A stretch of 64,000 bases of DNA, taken from the NCBI RefSeq assembly GCF_003265705.1, contig NW_020312817.1:25764109-25828108 (forward strand), given 5' to 3'. This DNA is from Callorhinus ursinus (lineage: Eukaryota; Chordata; Mammalia; Carnivora; Otariidae). The position numbers and the translations under genes were made by a program. Numbering within the stretch: the stretch's first letter is position 1; each line of letters begins with the position of its first letter. A model generated the notes under the pieces. The model worked only from the letters and a program-made list of their open reading frames with translations. It was not told the origin of the DNA and searched no databases. Positions 1-11,290 of this stretch are shown here, piece by piece.

Positions 1-1177
1 GGACCCTGGGCTTGCAGGAGAGGTGAGGGCTGTCTTTATTAGCAAAAAGATCTCATGATCCCCTTGGACTTGGAAAAAAACAGACACAGACTCAACCAAG
101 GATGACCATCCTGAGTCTGAGTTCTCCCTGCACTTGACCTTCTGCAGCTATTTCTTGAACAAAGTCCAGAGGACAGCAGAGCCCAGTGGAGAGCCCCCAA
201 CTCTGAGGGCAGCCACCTTGGAGGTGACACAAAGGGTGGACAGAGCAGCTTGGTTCAGAAACTGGTGTCAAGTGACATCGCTTCCCTCGTCACAGCCTTT
301 CCAGCTCCTTCCTTGCCCACCCAGCCAAACCCAAAGTGGTGCTGCTGCCTCAGGGGTCGAGGCCCCGTAGGCTCTGACTCTGGGGCCCCTAGCCGGCCTC
401 TCCTACCTTACAGGACTTCCTGGCTCCCCAGGGCCCAGGAATCTGCCCCCAGCTTCCCAGCGGCTCCTTGGCTGCTTTCTCCTCACTTGACCAGGTATGT
501 CCGGGCCTCCCTTCCTCTTACCTCTGGATTCTGGGTACTTCTGTGTCTCTTCAGGCCCCGCAGGGGGGTTCTGGGCTCTGACGCAGGGCTGGCTACAAAA
601 CTGGTAGGGCCTACTGCAAAATGAAAATGTGAGCTCCTGGTTCAAATCTCATGACGAATGTCGAGATGGCAATAGCAGAGCATGAAAGCAAGCACGGCAC
701 CCTGTGCACCCTCCTGTCACGCCCCAGGAGGCCAGCTGTGTCCCGGGGGCTGCCCCGACACAGGGGTCCAGCCTGGAGGGGCCGACCAGCAACTCCAGCA
801 GAGAGATCACCGGGGGACAGCCAGGGCTGCGGCGGGGGGGGGGGAGCACCACCCTTGTGTGGGAGAAAGGAGAGGGAATCGGGAGGGGCCGGAAAGGGAG
901 GTAGGAGAGAGACACATGCAAGAACAGGTGAAGCCGGGCAGACGGGGCATTTTGGGATGGAAGGACTGAGGCCTGGTCTTGAACCTGTGCTGAGCAGAGA
1001 GCATGGGCATGCCGGGAGGAGAGGTGGGTGGCGGGCTCAGGCTGGAAGGAGCTTGCTCCCCTCCCTTTTCCCAGGCTCCGTCCTCCACCGCGTCTCTTTG
1101 TCTGTCTCTCACACATATACGCACATGCACGCACACACACATGCGGCAAATACACATCTCCTGCCCCTTCCTTATTT
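1..1177. other. Unique intronic DNA
   Basis: No repeat family or coding exon is recognised. A 12-base G run lies near 832-843 and an ACAC/GCAC-rich stretch at 1111-1146 precedes the first SINE. A long open frame at 651-1370 runs into the SINE and has no protein-like features. Confidence 0.5.
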
Positions 1178-1371
1178 GTGGGTGGCTCAGTCGGTTAAGC
1201 ATCTGACTCTTGATTTCGGCTCAGGTCATGATCTCAGGGTCCTGGGATGGAGCTCGGCATCGAGCTCTGCGCTCAGTGGGGAGTCTGCTAGAGAGTCTCT
1301 CTCCCTCTCCCTCTGCCCCTCCTTCCTGTGCACAGGCTCTCTCTCTCCCTCTCAAATAAATAATCTTTAAA
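1178..1371 (+). mobile_element. Can-SINE (tRNA-Lys-derived), slightly 5' truncated
   Basis: The sequence begins at GGGTGGCTCAGTCGGTTAAGC, the tRNA-derived head with its A-box, continues through CAGGTCATGATCTCAGGG, and ends in CT-rich sequence followed by AAATAAATAATCTTTAAA. The first few head bases are missing. It lies antisense to GALNT14 and directly abuts an L2 fragment. No clear target duplication was found, and divergence suggests an older copy. Confidence 0.9.
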
Positions 1372-1384
1372 CACATATATTTGT

Positions 1385-1520
1385 TGCACACTGGCTGTGT
1401 GCAGGTGTTGGTTTAGGCACAGGGGATACAGTGGTGAAGGAAAACCAACAAAGACTTCGCCCTCTTGGAGCCTGCGTTCTAGCCAGGAGACTGACAAATC
1501 GATAAACTGTCTTTGCTATG
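1385..1520 (-). mobile_element. L2 LINE 3' fragment (antisense)
   Basis: The stretch with 'ggcacaggggatacagtggtg' and 'ccctcttggagcctgcgttctag' corresponds to the reverse complement of the conserved L2 3' end. It is heavily diverged and fragmentary. The family call is from memory of the consensus. Confidence 0.6.
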
Positions 1521-1770
1521 AAAAAAATAAAGCAAATTCGGAGACTGAAAAGGAAGTTCCAGAAGAGCAACATCTGGGGTGGAACCCTCTCTTTTTATTG
1601 CCACATGGGGCCCTCTGCCTTACCCCAGACTACCTGTCTTCCTGCGTATTATATGAGCCCTGCGTTCTCTGCACATAATAATAATCAGTTGGGGTTTACA
1701 CTGCAAGCAGAGCTAATGAAGACAGGTCTAATGGGGATGTTCAGTTCACAGTATGCTGAGCAGAGAACAC

Positions 1771-1935
1771 AGCAGAGCCGGATCTGGATCCAAATCTCAG
1801 CTCTGTAACCTTGGAGAAGTCACTTGACCTCCCAAGTCTTAGCTTCCTCACCTGAGAAATGAAGCTAACAAGGGACAGCTGCTGTGAGCACTAGGGAGAG
1901 TATCACTGGGGCTTGGCACATAATAGGGGTTCCAC
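1771..1935 (+). mobile_element. MIR SINE
   Basis: Contains 'aatctcagctctgtaaccttggagaagtcactt' like the MIR core, then 'cttcctcacctgagaaatgaag' and 'cttggcacataataggggttcc'. These are the successive conserved blocks of MIR, an ancient mammal-wide SINE. It is diverged and no target duplication remains. Confidence 0.7.
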
Positions 1936-3169
1936 CGTCCCCACACATCTGTCACATGCAAATGTGTCTCACGCATCTTTGAGCCTCTACCTTCCACCGG
2001 CCCAGAAGCTGCACCATCCGAAAAGGCTTGTTGACTGATCTGGAAAAATCAGATACAATCTCTGGGGCCTGGAGACATAGGTCTGAAAAGTGCTTCTTGA
2101 CGGGTGCAGAATATGTGTCACCGTGAGCTCTCACAGCGCTTCTGAGAAACAGAGATGCACGGCAGAGAGAGGTTCGGCTGGACCGGGCCCAACCCCAAGA
2201 GTGACAGCATGTTTACAAGAGCTATTAGGGGTTGCTGCTCCTCATATGCTTACGGGATGATTTACTCAGCCAGGACTGGCAAGCTGCTCCTTTCCCTTCC
2301 ACTGTTGAATTGATTATTGAATCACAAATATCCCATTTGAATAACATGATTTAACTTCCAGGCAGGCAAGAAGTTCAAAGCCTATGGTAGGAAAACTTCT
2401 CCCAGAGGGCTGGGCTCTGTGACTCTGGAAAGTTCTACACATTCACGAGTTAGGGAAAGCAACATTTCTGAAGCACCCTACAAAGAACTCCGACAGTCAT
2501 GAGCTCTGTACCACAAGAGTCTGCATCTGGCAGTTCACCAGAGAATTCCCCATGCCCAGGACGGCGCCCACATGCACCTTCCATAAACACTGCATGAATG
2601 AACTGACCCATCCATCTACCTGTTCAGAAGCTGCCCAAACTCGAGCATACTCAGGTCACCCACGGACCTGGAAACTGCAGTGTGTAACGATCAGCTGGAA
2701 GAACAGGAGAAAGCTGAACGGGAGCAGGCAGGGACGCGAGGCTACCCATATACACTCAGAGGGCTGTCCTGCTCAAGGTTCCCATCTGTGGGGCACCCAG
2801 TCGGGTGTCATGCAATGTTGACTTGCTAACAAGCCTGCAAGGTCTCATTTGTGCCCCTCATTTTCTTTATGAATAAACAGAACCTCCAAGAAGTTCACTG
2901 ACTGCCCACGAGCCTGTAGCTCTGAGGTGGTAGGGAAGGAAGCAAACCGTGGTCTGCCCATGGCTCCACACTTTAGATCCAACTCTGTGCCTACGAACAC
3001 CCTCTCTCCACCTCTTCTCTTAGCCCACCATCCTCTGATGACCGCTTTCTGTGAGAGGCCCATGGAGCAGTGAAAAGGGGTCCTGCAGAGATGACCTCTG
3101 AAGGATGAGGTCACCAACATCACCATAGGATATGCACTACAGAAGCACCAATGCAGATGCAAAAGAAGT

Positions 3170-3174
<5 letters not shown>
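1936..3174. other. Unique intronic DNA
   Basis: No repeat or exon recognised. Composition is mixed and open frames are short. Confidence 0.45.

Positions 3175-3201
<27 letters not shown>
3175..3201. repeat. (GT)13 microsatellite
   Basis: Uninterrupted GT dinucleotides, followed at 3230-3251 by a short ACAC-rich stretch. Likely length-polymorphic. Confidence 0.95.
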
Positions 3202-3396
3202 CACATATTCCCAGATTCATATATGTATGTATACACATACACACACACATATATAGTGGCCTCAAGAAACTCAAAATCTCTTTGAGAAAATAGGAAACAA
3301 TGAATAATGCAATACTGTCTTACCAATTTAGACAGTAAGAGCCATACATAGAGTAACTATATGACTTATCCAATTGGAACACTTAAGAATGAAAGG

Positions 3397-3573
3397 GGGG
3401 GGGTGCCTGGGTGGCTCAGTCAGTTCAGCATCTACCTTCAGATCAGGTCATGATCTCAGGGTCCTGGGACTGAGCTCTGCATCGCGCCCCCTGCTCAGTG
3501 GGGAGTCTGCTTCTCCCTCTGACTCTGTGCTCTCTCTCTCTCTCTCAAATAAAAAAAACCTTAAAAAAAAAAA
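3397..3573 (+). mobile_element. Can-SINE with 12-bp target duplication
   Basis: Complete carnivoran SINE: GGTGCCTGGGTGGCTCAG head, GTCATGATCTCAGGGTCC middle, CT-rich tail, AAATAAA and a poly-A run. It is flanked by AAGAATGAAAGG at 3385-3396 and 3574-3585, a perfect 12-bp target-site duplication. Antisense to GALNT14. The duplication and long A-tail suggest a fairly recent insertion. Confidence 0.95.
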
Positions 3574-3799
3574 AAGAATGAAAGGAGGCATTGCTAACAA
3601 ATATGCTGGAACAATACATATCAATGGGACTGGCCAAGTGAGCCAGGACATAAGGTCACCTAGGGTAGCTGGATGGTTGCGAACTCCAGCAAACTTACAA
3701 AGACCCAGCTTTCAAGGGTCCAATGCAAAAGTGAATTCTGCACAATGACACCCTATCCCTTATGACAAAAGCATTAATGATTAGTTATTTGTATTATTA

Positions 3800-4000
3800 T
3801 AGCAACAGCCCTTATAATAACTGCAGCTTCGATTGCTTAGATATACCAGATACTGTGCTGGGCCATCACAAACATCAGCTCATTTGATTCTTACAATGAT
3901 GGGGGCGAAAATGGGCACTATGAGACCCATTTTACACACTGTAAAAGCAGGTGCAGAGTTTAGGTTACATGACAAGCCAACGGCCACAAATGTGAGTCCT
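3800..4000 (-). mobile_element. MIR SINE (antisense)
   Basis: Carries 'ccagatactgtgctgggcc', 'atttgattcttacaatgat', 'cccattttacacactg' and 'aggttacatgacaagcc' in the order of a reverse-complemented MIR. Old and diverged. Confidence 0.65.
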
Positions 4001-6425
4001 CAAGAACTGTCTGCATTTAAAGGGCCTCATCTTAAGCACAAGCCAATACAAGTTACTCCTGTATTCCTCAAGGAGGCTCTGAAATCCAAAATCCACGCCC
4101 ATCTCTTACCATCCACAGCTCAGCTCCTGCCATCTCAAGTGGCTTCCTTCTCTCCATTTTAATATCTGCTTCCCTCTGCAACATCTGTCTCTCTTCTCCC
4201 CTATTATCTCAGGATAGACTTTTCCCTTCTCCTTAAATATTTTTCCCCATTTCCATTCCTGTTACAAACCTCCAAAGACACCAGCTAATCTCGTTTGCTG
4301 TCTAAGAGTTCCTCTATGAAGGCAAATGAAAGCCTAAGTTGTAAAATAAACTTAAAAATAATAAAGTTCTGTCATCCAATAATGACATCAAAAGTGCCCA
4401 GACGTCTCCGTCCACGATCCCCAGAAATCCTTATTTACCTCCTGATCTGCCTTTAATTAAACCGGCTTTTCCCTAAGTACCAGCAAAACCCACACACACG
4501 TCGCACTCCATTTCCTCACCTCTGGGTTTCTGCCCATAATTGGCAGGGCCGCCGCACCCACAGCCTCCCATCCACTGCACACATGGTCCAAGGACAGCCC
4601 GGGGGCAGAGGCTGCAGTGCCCTGGCCGAGGAACCCGACTAGGAGTGATCACAACAGGCCCATGGGGGCCCTGGGTCTGGGACAGACCAGCACACACCCA
4701 GAGGCTGGGGCAGCCCGCAAGATGCTAGGGATGTTGCTCCGTCCCAGCTGAAGTGACAAGAAGGGAAACGGGAAGGGCCAGGGGTAAGGTGGAGGAGGGG
4801 AGACGGGGTTGGGTTGGGGATGCAGAGGTTGGACAAAGGCCAGGACCAATTACGTGCTGCAGTCAACAGGGGCAACAGGCGGAATGCGCCAGGCGCAGGG
4901 CTCTGGCAGGGAAAGCGCGGGCTCGGGCAGAGAAAACTCACATAGTAATGATCCTACTCGACAACGTTCCGAGGTTCAGCAAGGCTTTGAAAGTAGTAAT
5001 TAGGTTTGATAACATTAGTCAGTCAGAAGCTCACTGGGTCTGCCCCCTAACTCCGGTCTCAATCAGCCCTTCCCTCATTAAAGGAATGCAGATTGGTAAA
5101 AACAAAACAAAACAAAACAAAAACCTATCATTTTAAAGGTTCCCCCCAAATTGTGTCCAGAATCAAAGCCAACTCGATGACTTTAGAATTAAAAGCCTAC
5201 ACTTGAAGTTCTCATCGAAGCCATCTGGAAGGATCTGACCTCCCCGGGCCCCCATCAAATCAGTCCCACATACCCAGCACCGCCCTGGTTGCCGTGAGCT
5301 TCCCTGGGCCCAGCCCTGCAGCGTGCCCCAGCCAGGGAGGTCACAGGCCCCAGTGACCCCCACTCAGGGCAGGCTTTTCACACATGGCAAAGGTCCAGAA
5401 GCTGGACAGCACAGTGAGACCACCAAGATAAGCAGCAGGGAGTGACACTGGCACATAAAATAAGACCAGGGACCACGTTCAGGCCTGCAAGAACTGGGCC
5501 GTGGAGAGAGAACGGGGCGCTCGCAGACGAGAGGAGAACAGGGCTGCAAACTCAGGCCCCCTTGGGTGCCCTGCTGCACCAGCCCATCTCGGGGCCTCAG
5601 AAGGAGAGCAGGGGAGCTACACCAGGGGGGCTGGGGTGACTTCCGGGTGAGATGGTCGGGCCCAGCTCTCAGGTGCAGAGCATTTTCAATTCGAGGAAAC
5701 AGAGAAGAAATGGAAATGCATACCAGGATCTATGGCTGAGGTGACCACACCTTTGGGAAAACAACTTCTCTGAACCCGGAGCCCCAGCCCAGGCCCCCAC
5801 CTCAGGAGGGAAGACAGACGGACAAGAAGTGCTCCTCCAATGAGAAAACTATGCATCTCACGATAATCAGCTTCCTGGTGAGGTTCCCATCCACCGGCCA
5901 AGGGAGTGTGTCACCATGAGCTTTGCGCACAGGCTTCCTGAGTCACAGGGGTCTTGATCTCCCATTCTGGGCACAGTGAGGTTCAGGTCACTCAGCCCCC
6001 ATCTCACCTCCCTCCGGTGGTCACCCTGATGCCGAACCTCCTGCTGCACCCAGGGAAGACCAGGCTGTATGCTCAGGGTACCACTCCAGCCCCCAGCAGT
6101 CCTGCACCCTCCAGTCTGCTCCAACCTGGGGCCACTCAGGCTGCTTTAGGCAGGAGATGGGTTCTGAAAGCATCAGGATCCCTTCTCAAAGGGATGCAGG
6201 GGTGCACATTCATGAAAATGTCACAGGGGGCAAAACCAGAACAGACCAAAGTGTTTTGTTTTTGTTTTTAATGAAATAAGAGAAGAGTAGAGTATATGGT
6301 GAAAATATAACTCAAACATGTCTAGCCACCTGTGAGGTGGATTATGTATGTTACCTGACACCTTACACACATCACGGGAAACCAAACAAAACACATTACC
6401 CTAAATAACAGGGAGAATAGGATCA
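4001..6425. other. Unique intronic DNA
   Basis: No repeat family or exon recognised. The part around 4540-5650 is GC-richer and has several mid-length open frames on both strands with no recognisable domain. A short AAAAC-type tandem lies at 5098-5122. Confidence 0.45.
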
Positions 6426-6592
6426 CAAGATAAAATACAGGATGCCCAGTTCAGCTTTTAGTGTAAGTATGTCCCATGTGATATTTGGGACATACTTATC
6501 CTAAAAAAGTACTCATTGTTTAGCTGTAATTCAAATATAACTGGTGTCCTCTATTCCTATTTGCTAAGTCTGGCGTCCCTACTAAGAAACCA
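6426..6592. mobile_element. Ancient palindromic repeat (DNA-transposon-like)
   Basis: An imperfect inverted repeat. The inner arms 'agtgtaagtatgtcccat' and 'atttgggacatacttatc' flank a tiny loop near 6480. The outer arms begin at 'atacaggatgcccagtt' and end at 'aactggtgtcctctatt'. I recall related palindromic elements elsewhere in mammalian genomes, but cannot name the family with certainty. No protein is encoded. Confidence 0.55.
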
Positions 6593-7050
6593 TTCCACAC
6601 TTAGCCTCGGCGCATGGCTCTATCAAAGTCCAGCGAAGGACAGCTGTAAAGGAATAAAAGTTTGATGTTGGTCTACGGAGAATAGTTTTAAAAAATCATT
6701 TCTTTCCAGAAGAGGAAGACTATGAGGAGAAATCATCCAAGTCAGGCATGATTTGTTACAGGAAACACCCTCTCCTGGGAGACTCAGAGGACACGGTTTT
6801 CCATCCCAGGCCTGTCACCTGTGTAAGACACTGAATTTTTACATTAAAGAGTTAGTTTGAAGAAGGGACTAGGAAATCACTGCGTCTTTCCAACTCTAAA
6901 ATATGATGATTCTATTCAATTAGGACTATATGAAAAGGGTAAACACAACGCATTTATATTCCAAGTCCTAAAAAAAAAAAAACCCAAACAAAAAAAAAAC
7001 TACAGAGCTTGGAAAATACAGGTCCTTTTTTTCTTTTTTTAACATAATAT
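6593..7050. other. Unique intronic DNA with A-rich tracts
   Basis: Nothing recognised apart from A-rich stretches at 6968-7000 and a T-rich stretch at 7025-7040. Confidence 0.4.
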
Positions 7051-7495
7051 ACCATCACGCCACATAGTTACCTTTGTTCCCCCCCCCCCCCCCGTGAGAA
7101 CAATTAAGATCTACTCTTAACAAATTCCAAGCATATAATAAAGCATTATTAAGTACAGTCATCATGCCCTACATTAGATGCCCAGAATTCATCCACCCTT
7201 CATATCTGGAACTTTGTATCCTTTGGCAAGCATGTCCCCATTTCCCTCTCCCCGGCCCCTGGCAGCCACGATTCTACTCTCTGCTTCTGTGAGTTTGACT
7301 ATTTCAGATTCCAAGTATAAGTAAGATCGCATAGATTTCTTTTCCTGTGTCTGGCTTATTTCACTGAGCATAACGTCCTCCACGTTCATTCATACTATCA
7401 CGAATGACAGGATTTCCTTTTTTATGGCCAAATAATGTTCCACTGTATATTTAATACCACATTTTCTTTATCCATTCATGTAACAACAAACACTT
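7051..7495 (-). mobile_element. Old L1 3' end (antisense)
   Basis: The minus strand reads like the end of L1 ORF2 and its 3' UTR: from 7490 downward come 'tggataaagaaaatgtgg', 'acagtggaacattatttgg', then 'gttatgctcagtgaaata' and the 3' UTR block around 7300. It is diverged. A C16 homopolymer at 7079-7094 interrupts it. Confidence 0.8.
7079..7094. repeat. Poly-C run (16 bases)
   Basis: An uninterrupted C homopolymer within the antisense L1 3' UTR. Its length is prone to sequencing error. Confidence 0.9.
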
Positions 7496-7992
7496 GACTT
7501 TCCAGCCAGCAGAGAATACATATGGCCGAGTTCTAAGAGATAATGCCAGAAACAGGATCAGAAAAGACAGAGGTAAACTCATAAACCCAAGTACATTATC
7601 TGGGCCTCTAAAGCTGTATGCATCCCAAACATTCTGATGATGATAGAAGAGAAACAGCCCTTCCGAAGACAGCTCTTTCTAAGACTGTGTCTGACTCCAA
7701 ATGTGTACCTTAAAAATGATTTGTTACTGAGAAAATACTTTCTTAAAATAAAATCCACTGATGCTCGTAAAGAGAACTTGTTTCAGATAGGGTAAATCTC
7801 AATTAATCACAAAAGATCTGGTCAGGCTTCCGGAAGGCCATGCCAATGGCTGGCAGAAGTCAAGCACATGGATTCTCAACAATGATGAAGAGGAATATCA
7901 ATCAAGTTCATGTGATCACAACTATTTCTTCTCTACACATCCAAGAATGTCTTCCAAAGAAGACAAATTCATTCTAAATTTAAAAATCATTT
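7496..7992. other. Unique intronic DNA
   Basis: No repeat or exon recognised. Confidence 0.4.
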
Positions 7993-8195
7993 GGGGGCTC
8001 CTGGGTGGCTTAGTTGGTTAAGCATCTGCCTCCGGCTCAGGTCATGATCTCAGGGTCCTGGAATTGAGCCCCATGTCAGGCTTCCTGCTCAGTGGGGAGT
8101 CTGCTTCTCCCTCTCCCTCTGCCCTTTCCTCCCGCTTGTGTGCACTCTCTCTCTCAAATAAGTAAATAAAATCTTTTAAAAAATAAATAAAAATA
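7993..8195 (+). mobile_element. Can-SINE
   Basis: Head 'gggggctcctgggtggctta', middle 'gtcatgatctcagggtcctg', CT-rich tail, then AAATAAGTAAATAAAATC and A-rich end. Flanks AAAAATCATTTGG and AAAAATAATCTGG look like a degraded 13-bp target duplication (11 of 13). Antisense to GALNT14. Confidence 0.92.
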
Positions 8196-8642
8196 AAAAT
8201 AATCTGGGAACTAGGAAAGCTCACCTTTCTCTACTAATATGTAAAGAAGCAAAAAGGAAAGGTAAAGACTGAGTTAACTCCAAAATAGATAAGTATTTTG
8301 GGTTGGATCTGCCTCAAACAGTCTAATTTATCTCAGCAAAGACACATTTTTACATTTACAACAAAAAACAGTTAAAACATTCAAAAGTGCACATGCTTAT
8401 TTTGTTGGGAAAATTATACACATTTGTTTGATTAGCTTTGGTAAATAAAATAACCAAGTCATCACTCAAGACTCAGAAGTGGCTGCAAAATTGATTCAAC
8501 GAAATGTCAAAATAAATCACAGCTTAAAAATGCATGGTATGTAACTTCTAAAAATGAAAACCACATCTATCTCTGTCAGAGTTGTGAAGACTACACATTA
8601 AAATTATATCAAAAGTGAATGCATTTTTGAAGGGAAAATATT
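8196..8642. other. Unique A+T-rich intronic DNA
   Basis: No repeat or exon recognised. Confidence 0.4.
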
Positions 8643-8706
8643 GATTTAATCGACTCTTCCTGACTAGTGATTCAAATCATGATTTGAATCAATTCGATTT
8701 TAATCG
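8643..8706. repeat. Nested inverted repeat with perfect 24-bp palindrome
   Basis: Positions 8668-8691 form a perfect palindrome centred between 8679 and 8680 (half-site TGATTCAAATCA). Outside it, 'gatttaatcga' at 8643-8653 and 'tcgattttaatcga' at 8694-8707 form an outer, slightly imperfect pair of arms. The design resembles a short hairpin-type DNA transposon relic; the family is not known to me with certainty. Confidence 0.8.
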
Positions 8707-8887
8707 AGCCCACCCTACCCAAAAGTCATTTATACGCGCCTCCGGAATGCATGATGTTATTTTCAGTGGTCTACTGGCCTAGTTACATGATGCTGAAGCT
8801 GATATGAAAAGGACGTGTTCCCCGTGCCATGCAAACAGGACAAGGAGCAGATAATCCTGGGAAGGCCAACCAAGCAGCAACTACAGA

Positions 8888-9180
8888 CAGTCCCTGATTT
8901 ACGATGGTTTAACTTGCACCTCTTTGACTTTGCCATGGCGCAAAGCAATATGCATTCAGCAGAAAACATACTTTACGATTTGAAATCTGATCTTTTCTCG
9001 GGCTAGTAATATGCAGTACAATACTCTCGTGATGCTGGGCAGTGGCAGCGAGCACAGCTCCCGGTCAGCCTCGTGACCACAAGGGTGAACCACCTATAGA
9101 CTTACAACCCCCCCGCCCCCCGCCCCCAGACAACCGTTCTGTTTTTCACTTTCAGGTCAATATTCCATAAATTACACGAG
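8888..9180 (+). mobile_element. Probable DNA-transposon relic (Tigger/mariner-like)
   Basis: The start 'cagtccctgatttacgatgg' and the blocks 'gatgctgggcagtggcagcgagc' and 'tattccataaattacacgag' follow the order of a mammal-wide element that I remember with 'cttacgatgg' terminal repeats. A C-rich run at 9109-9127 interrupts it. Only the left part is present. The class is uncertain. Confidence 0.4.
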
Positions 9181-11144
9181 ATGTCAATGAGCAGGCACAG
9201 GTGAAGACAGCCATGTGGGATCCAGAGTGCAGGTGTCAAGGCCAAGGATAGGGACTGAAGTTCATGTGTGACACTCAAGGCTCTTGTAGAATTCTGGGAT
9301 GGAAGTCAGGAACAAGGCTGACCTCGGTCACAGGGGACTGTAGTACTCACTGGACCTCAGCCATAGGAGAGGCTGACGGCCACAGACCAGGACAAGGCAG
9401 AAGCTAGGAGGAAACCAGTTTTTAGAACAAGAAGATTAGAGGCGCCCCGCACGAGTTGACCAGATGCTCAACACACGAGCTAGGGGTTCAGGGAAATGGT
9501 ACAGTTAGTCAGATAAATGAGCTGCAACTTCTGTCTCAGCTTCCTAAAAAGGAGTATCGATCGGCCTCCCAAAGATTTAGAACGTGTGGCACAGGTCAGC
9601 TGGGTTCATGGAAAGTGCTCGGTATTAATTATTGCTGCTGAGGGTGGTGGTGAATTATTTCCCTGCTAGTGTAACCAACTGTCCAGCTTGCCCAGGACCG
9701 ACGGGTTTCCTAAGATGCAGGGCATCTGGTGCCAAAGCCAGAAAGAGCCAGACAAACCGGGATGGTGGGTCCTTCTCTCCCTGAGACTGATCACAGAGCC
9801 TGGGGGTGGGCCAGAAGCTGCAGGTGGTCCCAAAAGCCTTTAGCTGTGGGGATCAATGGCCAGTTGAGTCAGGGAGCCAGGTACACACATCTTCTCAAAG
9901 GCAAAGCAGGATTTTCTTGTTTGAGGACCACGTCTAGCTTATCCCTTCACGGCACCTGGTGAAGGGAACGTACTGAATCGATAACTGTTAACGAGCTGCC
10001 CGGTCTAATCATTTCCTCCTGACGGTTCCAGTTAAAGAGAACAGAACAGGAGGCAGGAGCGGATGGTGAGGACGTGGGGTCTGGCTGTGCCTGGGGTCAC
10101 GGACTTTCAGCCGGTCTCCCTGCCCTTCCCCAAGTGTTCACCTCTGCCCCGTGCCTCACCACGGGAGCTGGCAGGTGACGGGCCCCCTGCCCATGCCCGC
10201 CACATAAGCAAGCCCAGTGCTGGGGCTGGGATGCCCACCTGCTGCCTTCTTGGATGTGCCTCTGGGAAAAGGCCTGGGCGCCTGGCTGCGAACAAGCTCA
10301 GGATGCTGTGGTTCTGCGGGCAGCCCTGCACCCCCGTGTCAGGCAGCTGCGAGACAAGGCCCTCCCCACGACCCTGTCACCTAGCCCTCTGTGTGACCCA
10401 AGGGTAGGGCAGTCACCCAGCTGTGGGTCCCTACTTCCTCCCTTGTTACTGGTGAATCTTCAGACAGGGGGAACACGGAAGGCCTGGAAAACCCTGGGGA
10501 CAGGCTGGTGCCGGGGAAGCGGCCAGGGACCCCCTTAGTGCCCCGAGGGGCTTGGGGGATGGACTGAGGCACACCGTTTCTGCAGGCTGCCGGCACACCG
10601 CACAGCAGAGGGGAAAGTGCACTGGGTTCACTGTCCAAACCTCCAATTCAGCCTCAGCTCACCCTCCATCCTCTATCCTCAACACAAAACTCCAAAATAA
10701 GCATAACTATACTCCCTCCTTTTCTTGGTGAGAGAGTCTCAGAGAAGTGGAAGATGAGGCTAAGAGAAGAGTTGTTCAAGACAAGGAAACTGCTAGGTGG
10801 TTTGGTGTGTTGGCTGAAGCTCAAACAGTTGATTCCGGAACCCTGAAGGTGTGGCTCTGGACGGGGACCAGGAACGTGCACCAAACTAATGATGGCTGAT
10901 GCAAGAAAGCAGAAACCTCGGGGCCAGAAGGAGTGTCCCCTTTGGGCCATCCGTCCAGTGTGGCATTTGAAGCCCCTCAGGAGGTATGTACAGCTCCTCC
11001 ACATTTATTAAGGGCTTCAATGTTCTGACCTGAAGCTCAGCTTGCCTGGGTCACAGAGGTGGGGGGGTGACCTCCTTGGGAACACTGCTCAGGCGGGCTG
11101 GTGAAAGAACAGCATGGGTGTGGACGCCCTACCCATCAGGACAG
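9181..11144. other. Unique intronic DNA with one imperfect inverted repeat
   Basis: No exon or clear repeat family. At 9669-9782 the arms 'accaactgtccagcttgcc' and the complement of 'gggatggtgggtcc' form an imperfect inverted repeat. The GC-richer part at 10070-10650 has open frames on both strands but no domain, and they overlap each other. Confidence 0.4.
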
Positions 11145-11290
11145 GAATAACGGCTCTGCTCCTTGATAACTTAGTGCCTGAAGCAAGTCACTCAACCTCG
11201 CGGAACCTCCACCACTTCGTCTATAAGCCGGCTCAGCCTCTGCTGGTGTGAGCATTCAAGACAGCGTGTGTCACCCTTAGCACTGCATGG
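11145..11290 (+). mobile_element. MIR SINE fragment
   Basis: 'gcaagtcactcaacctcgcggaacctccaccacttcgtctataagc' follows the MIR core order and the end 'cacccttagcactgcatgg' is MIR-like. Diverged. Confidence 0.5.

Noticed and set aside
651..1370. 239-codon open frame, plus strand
   Set aside because: Its 3' third is Can-SINE sequence and the rest is low complexity with poly-G.
5098..5122. Functional AAAAC microsatellite
   Set aside because: Only about five units in an A-rich stretch; not worth a separate call.
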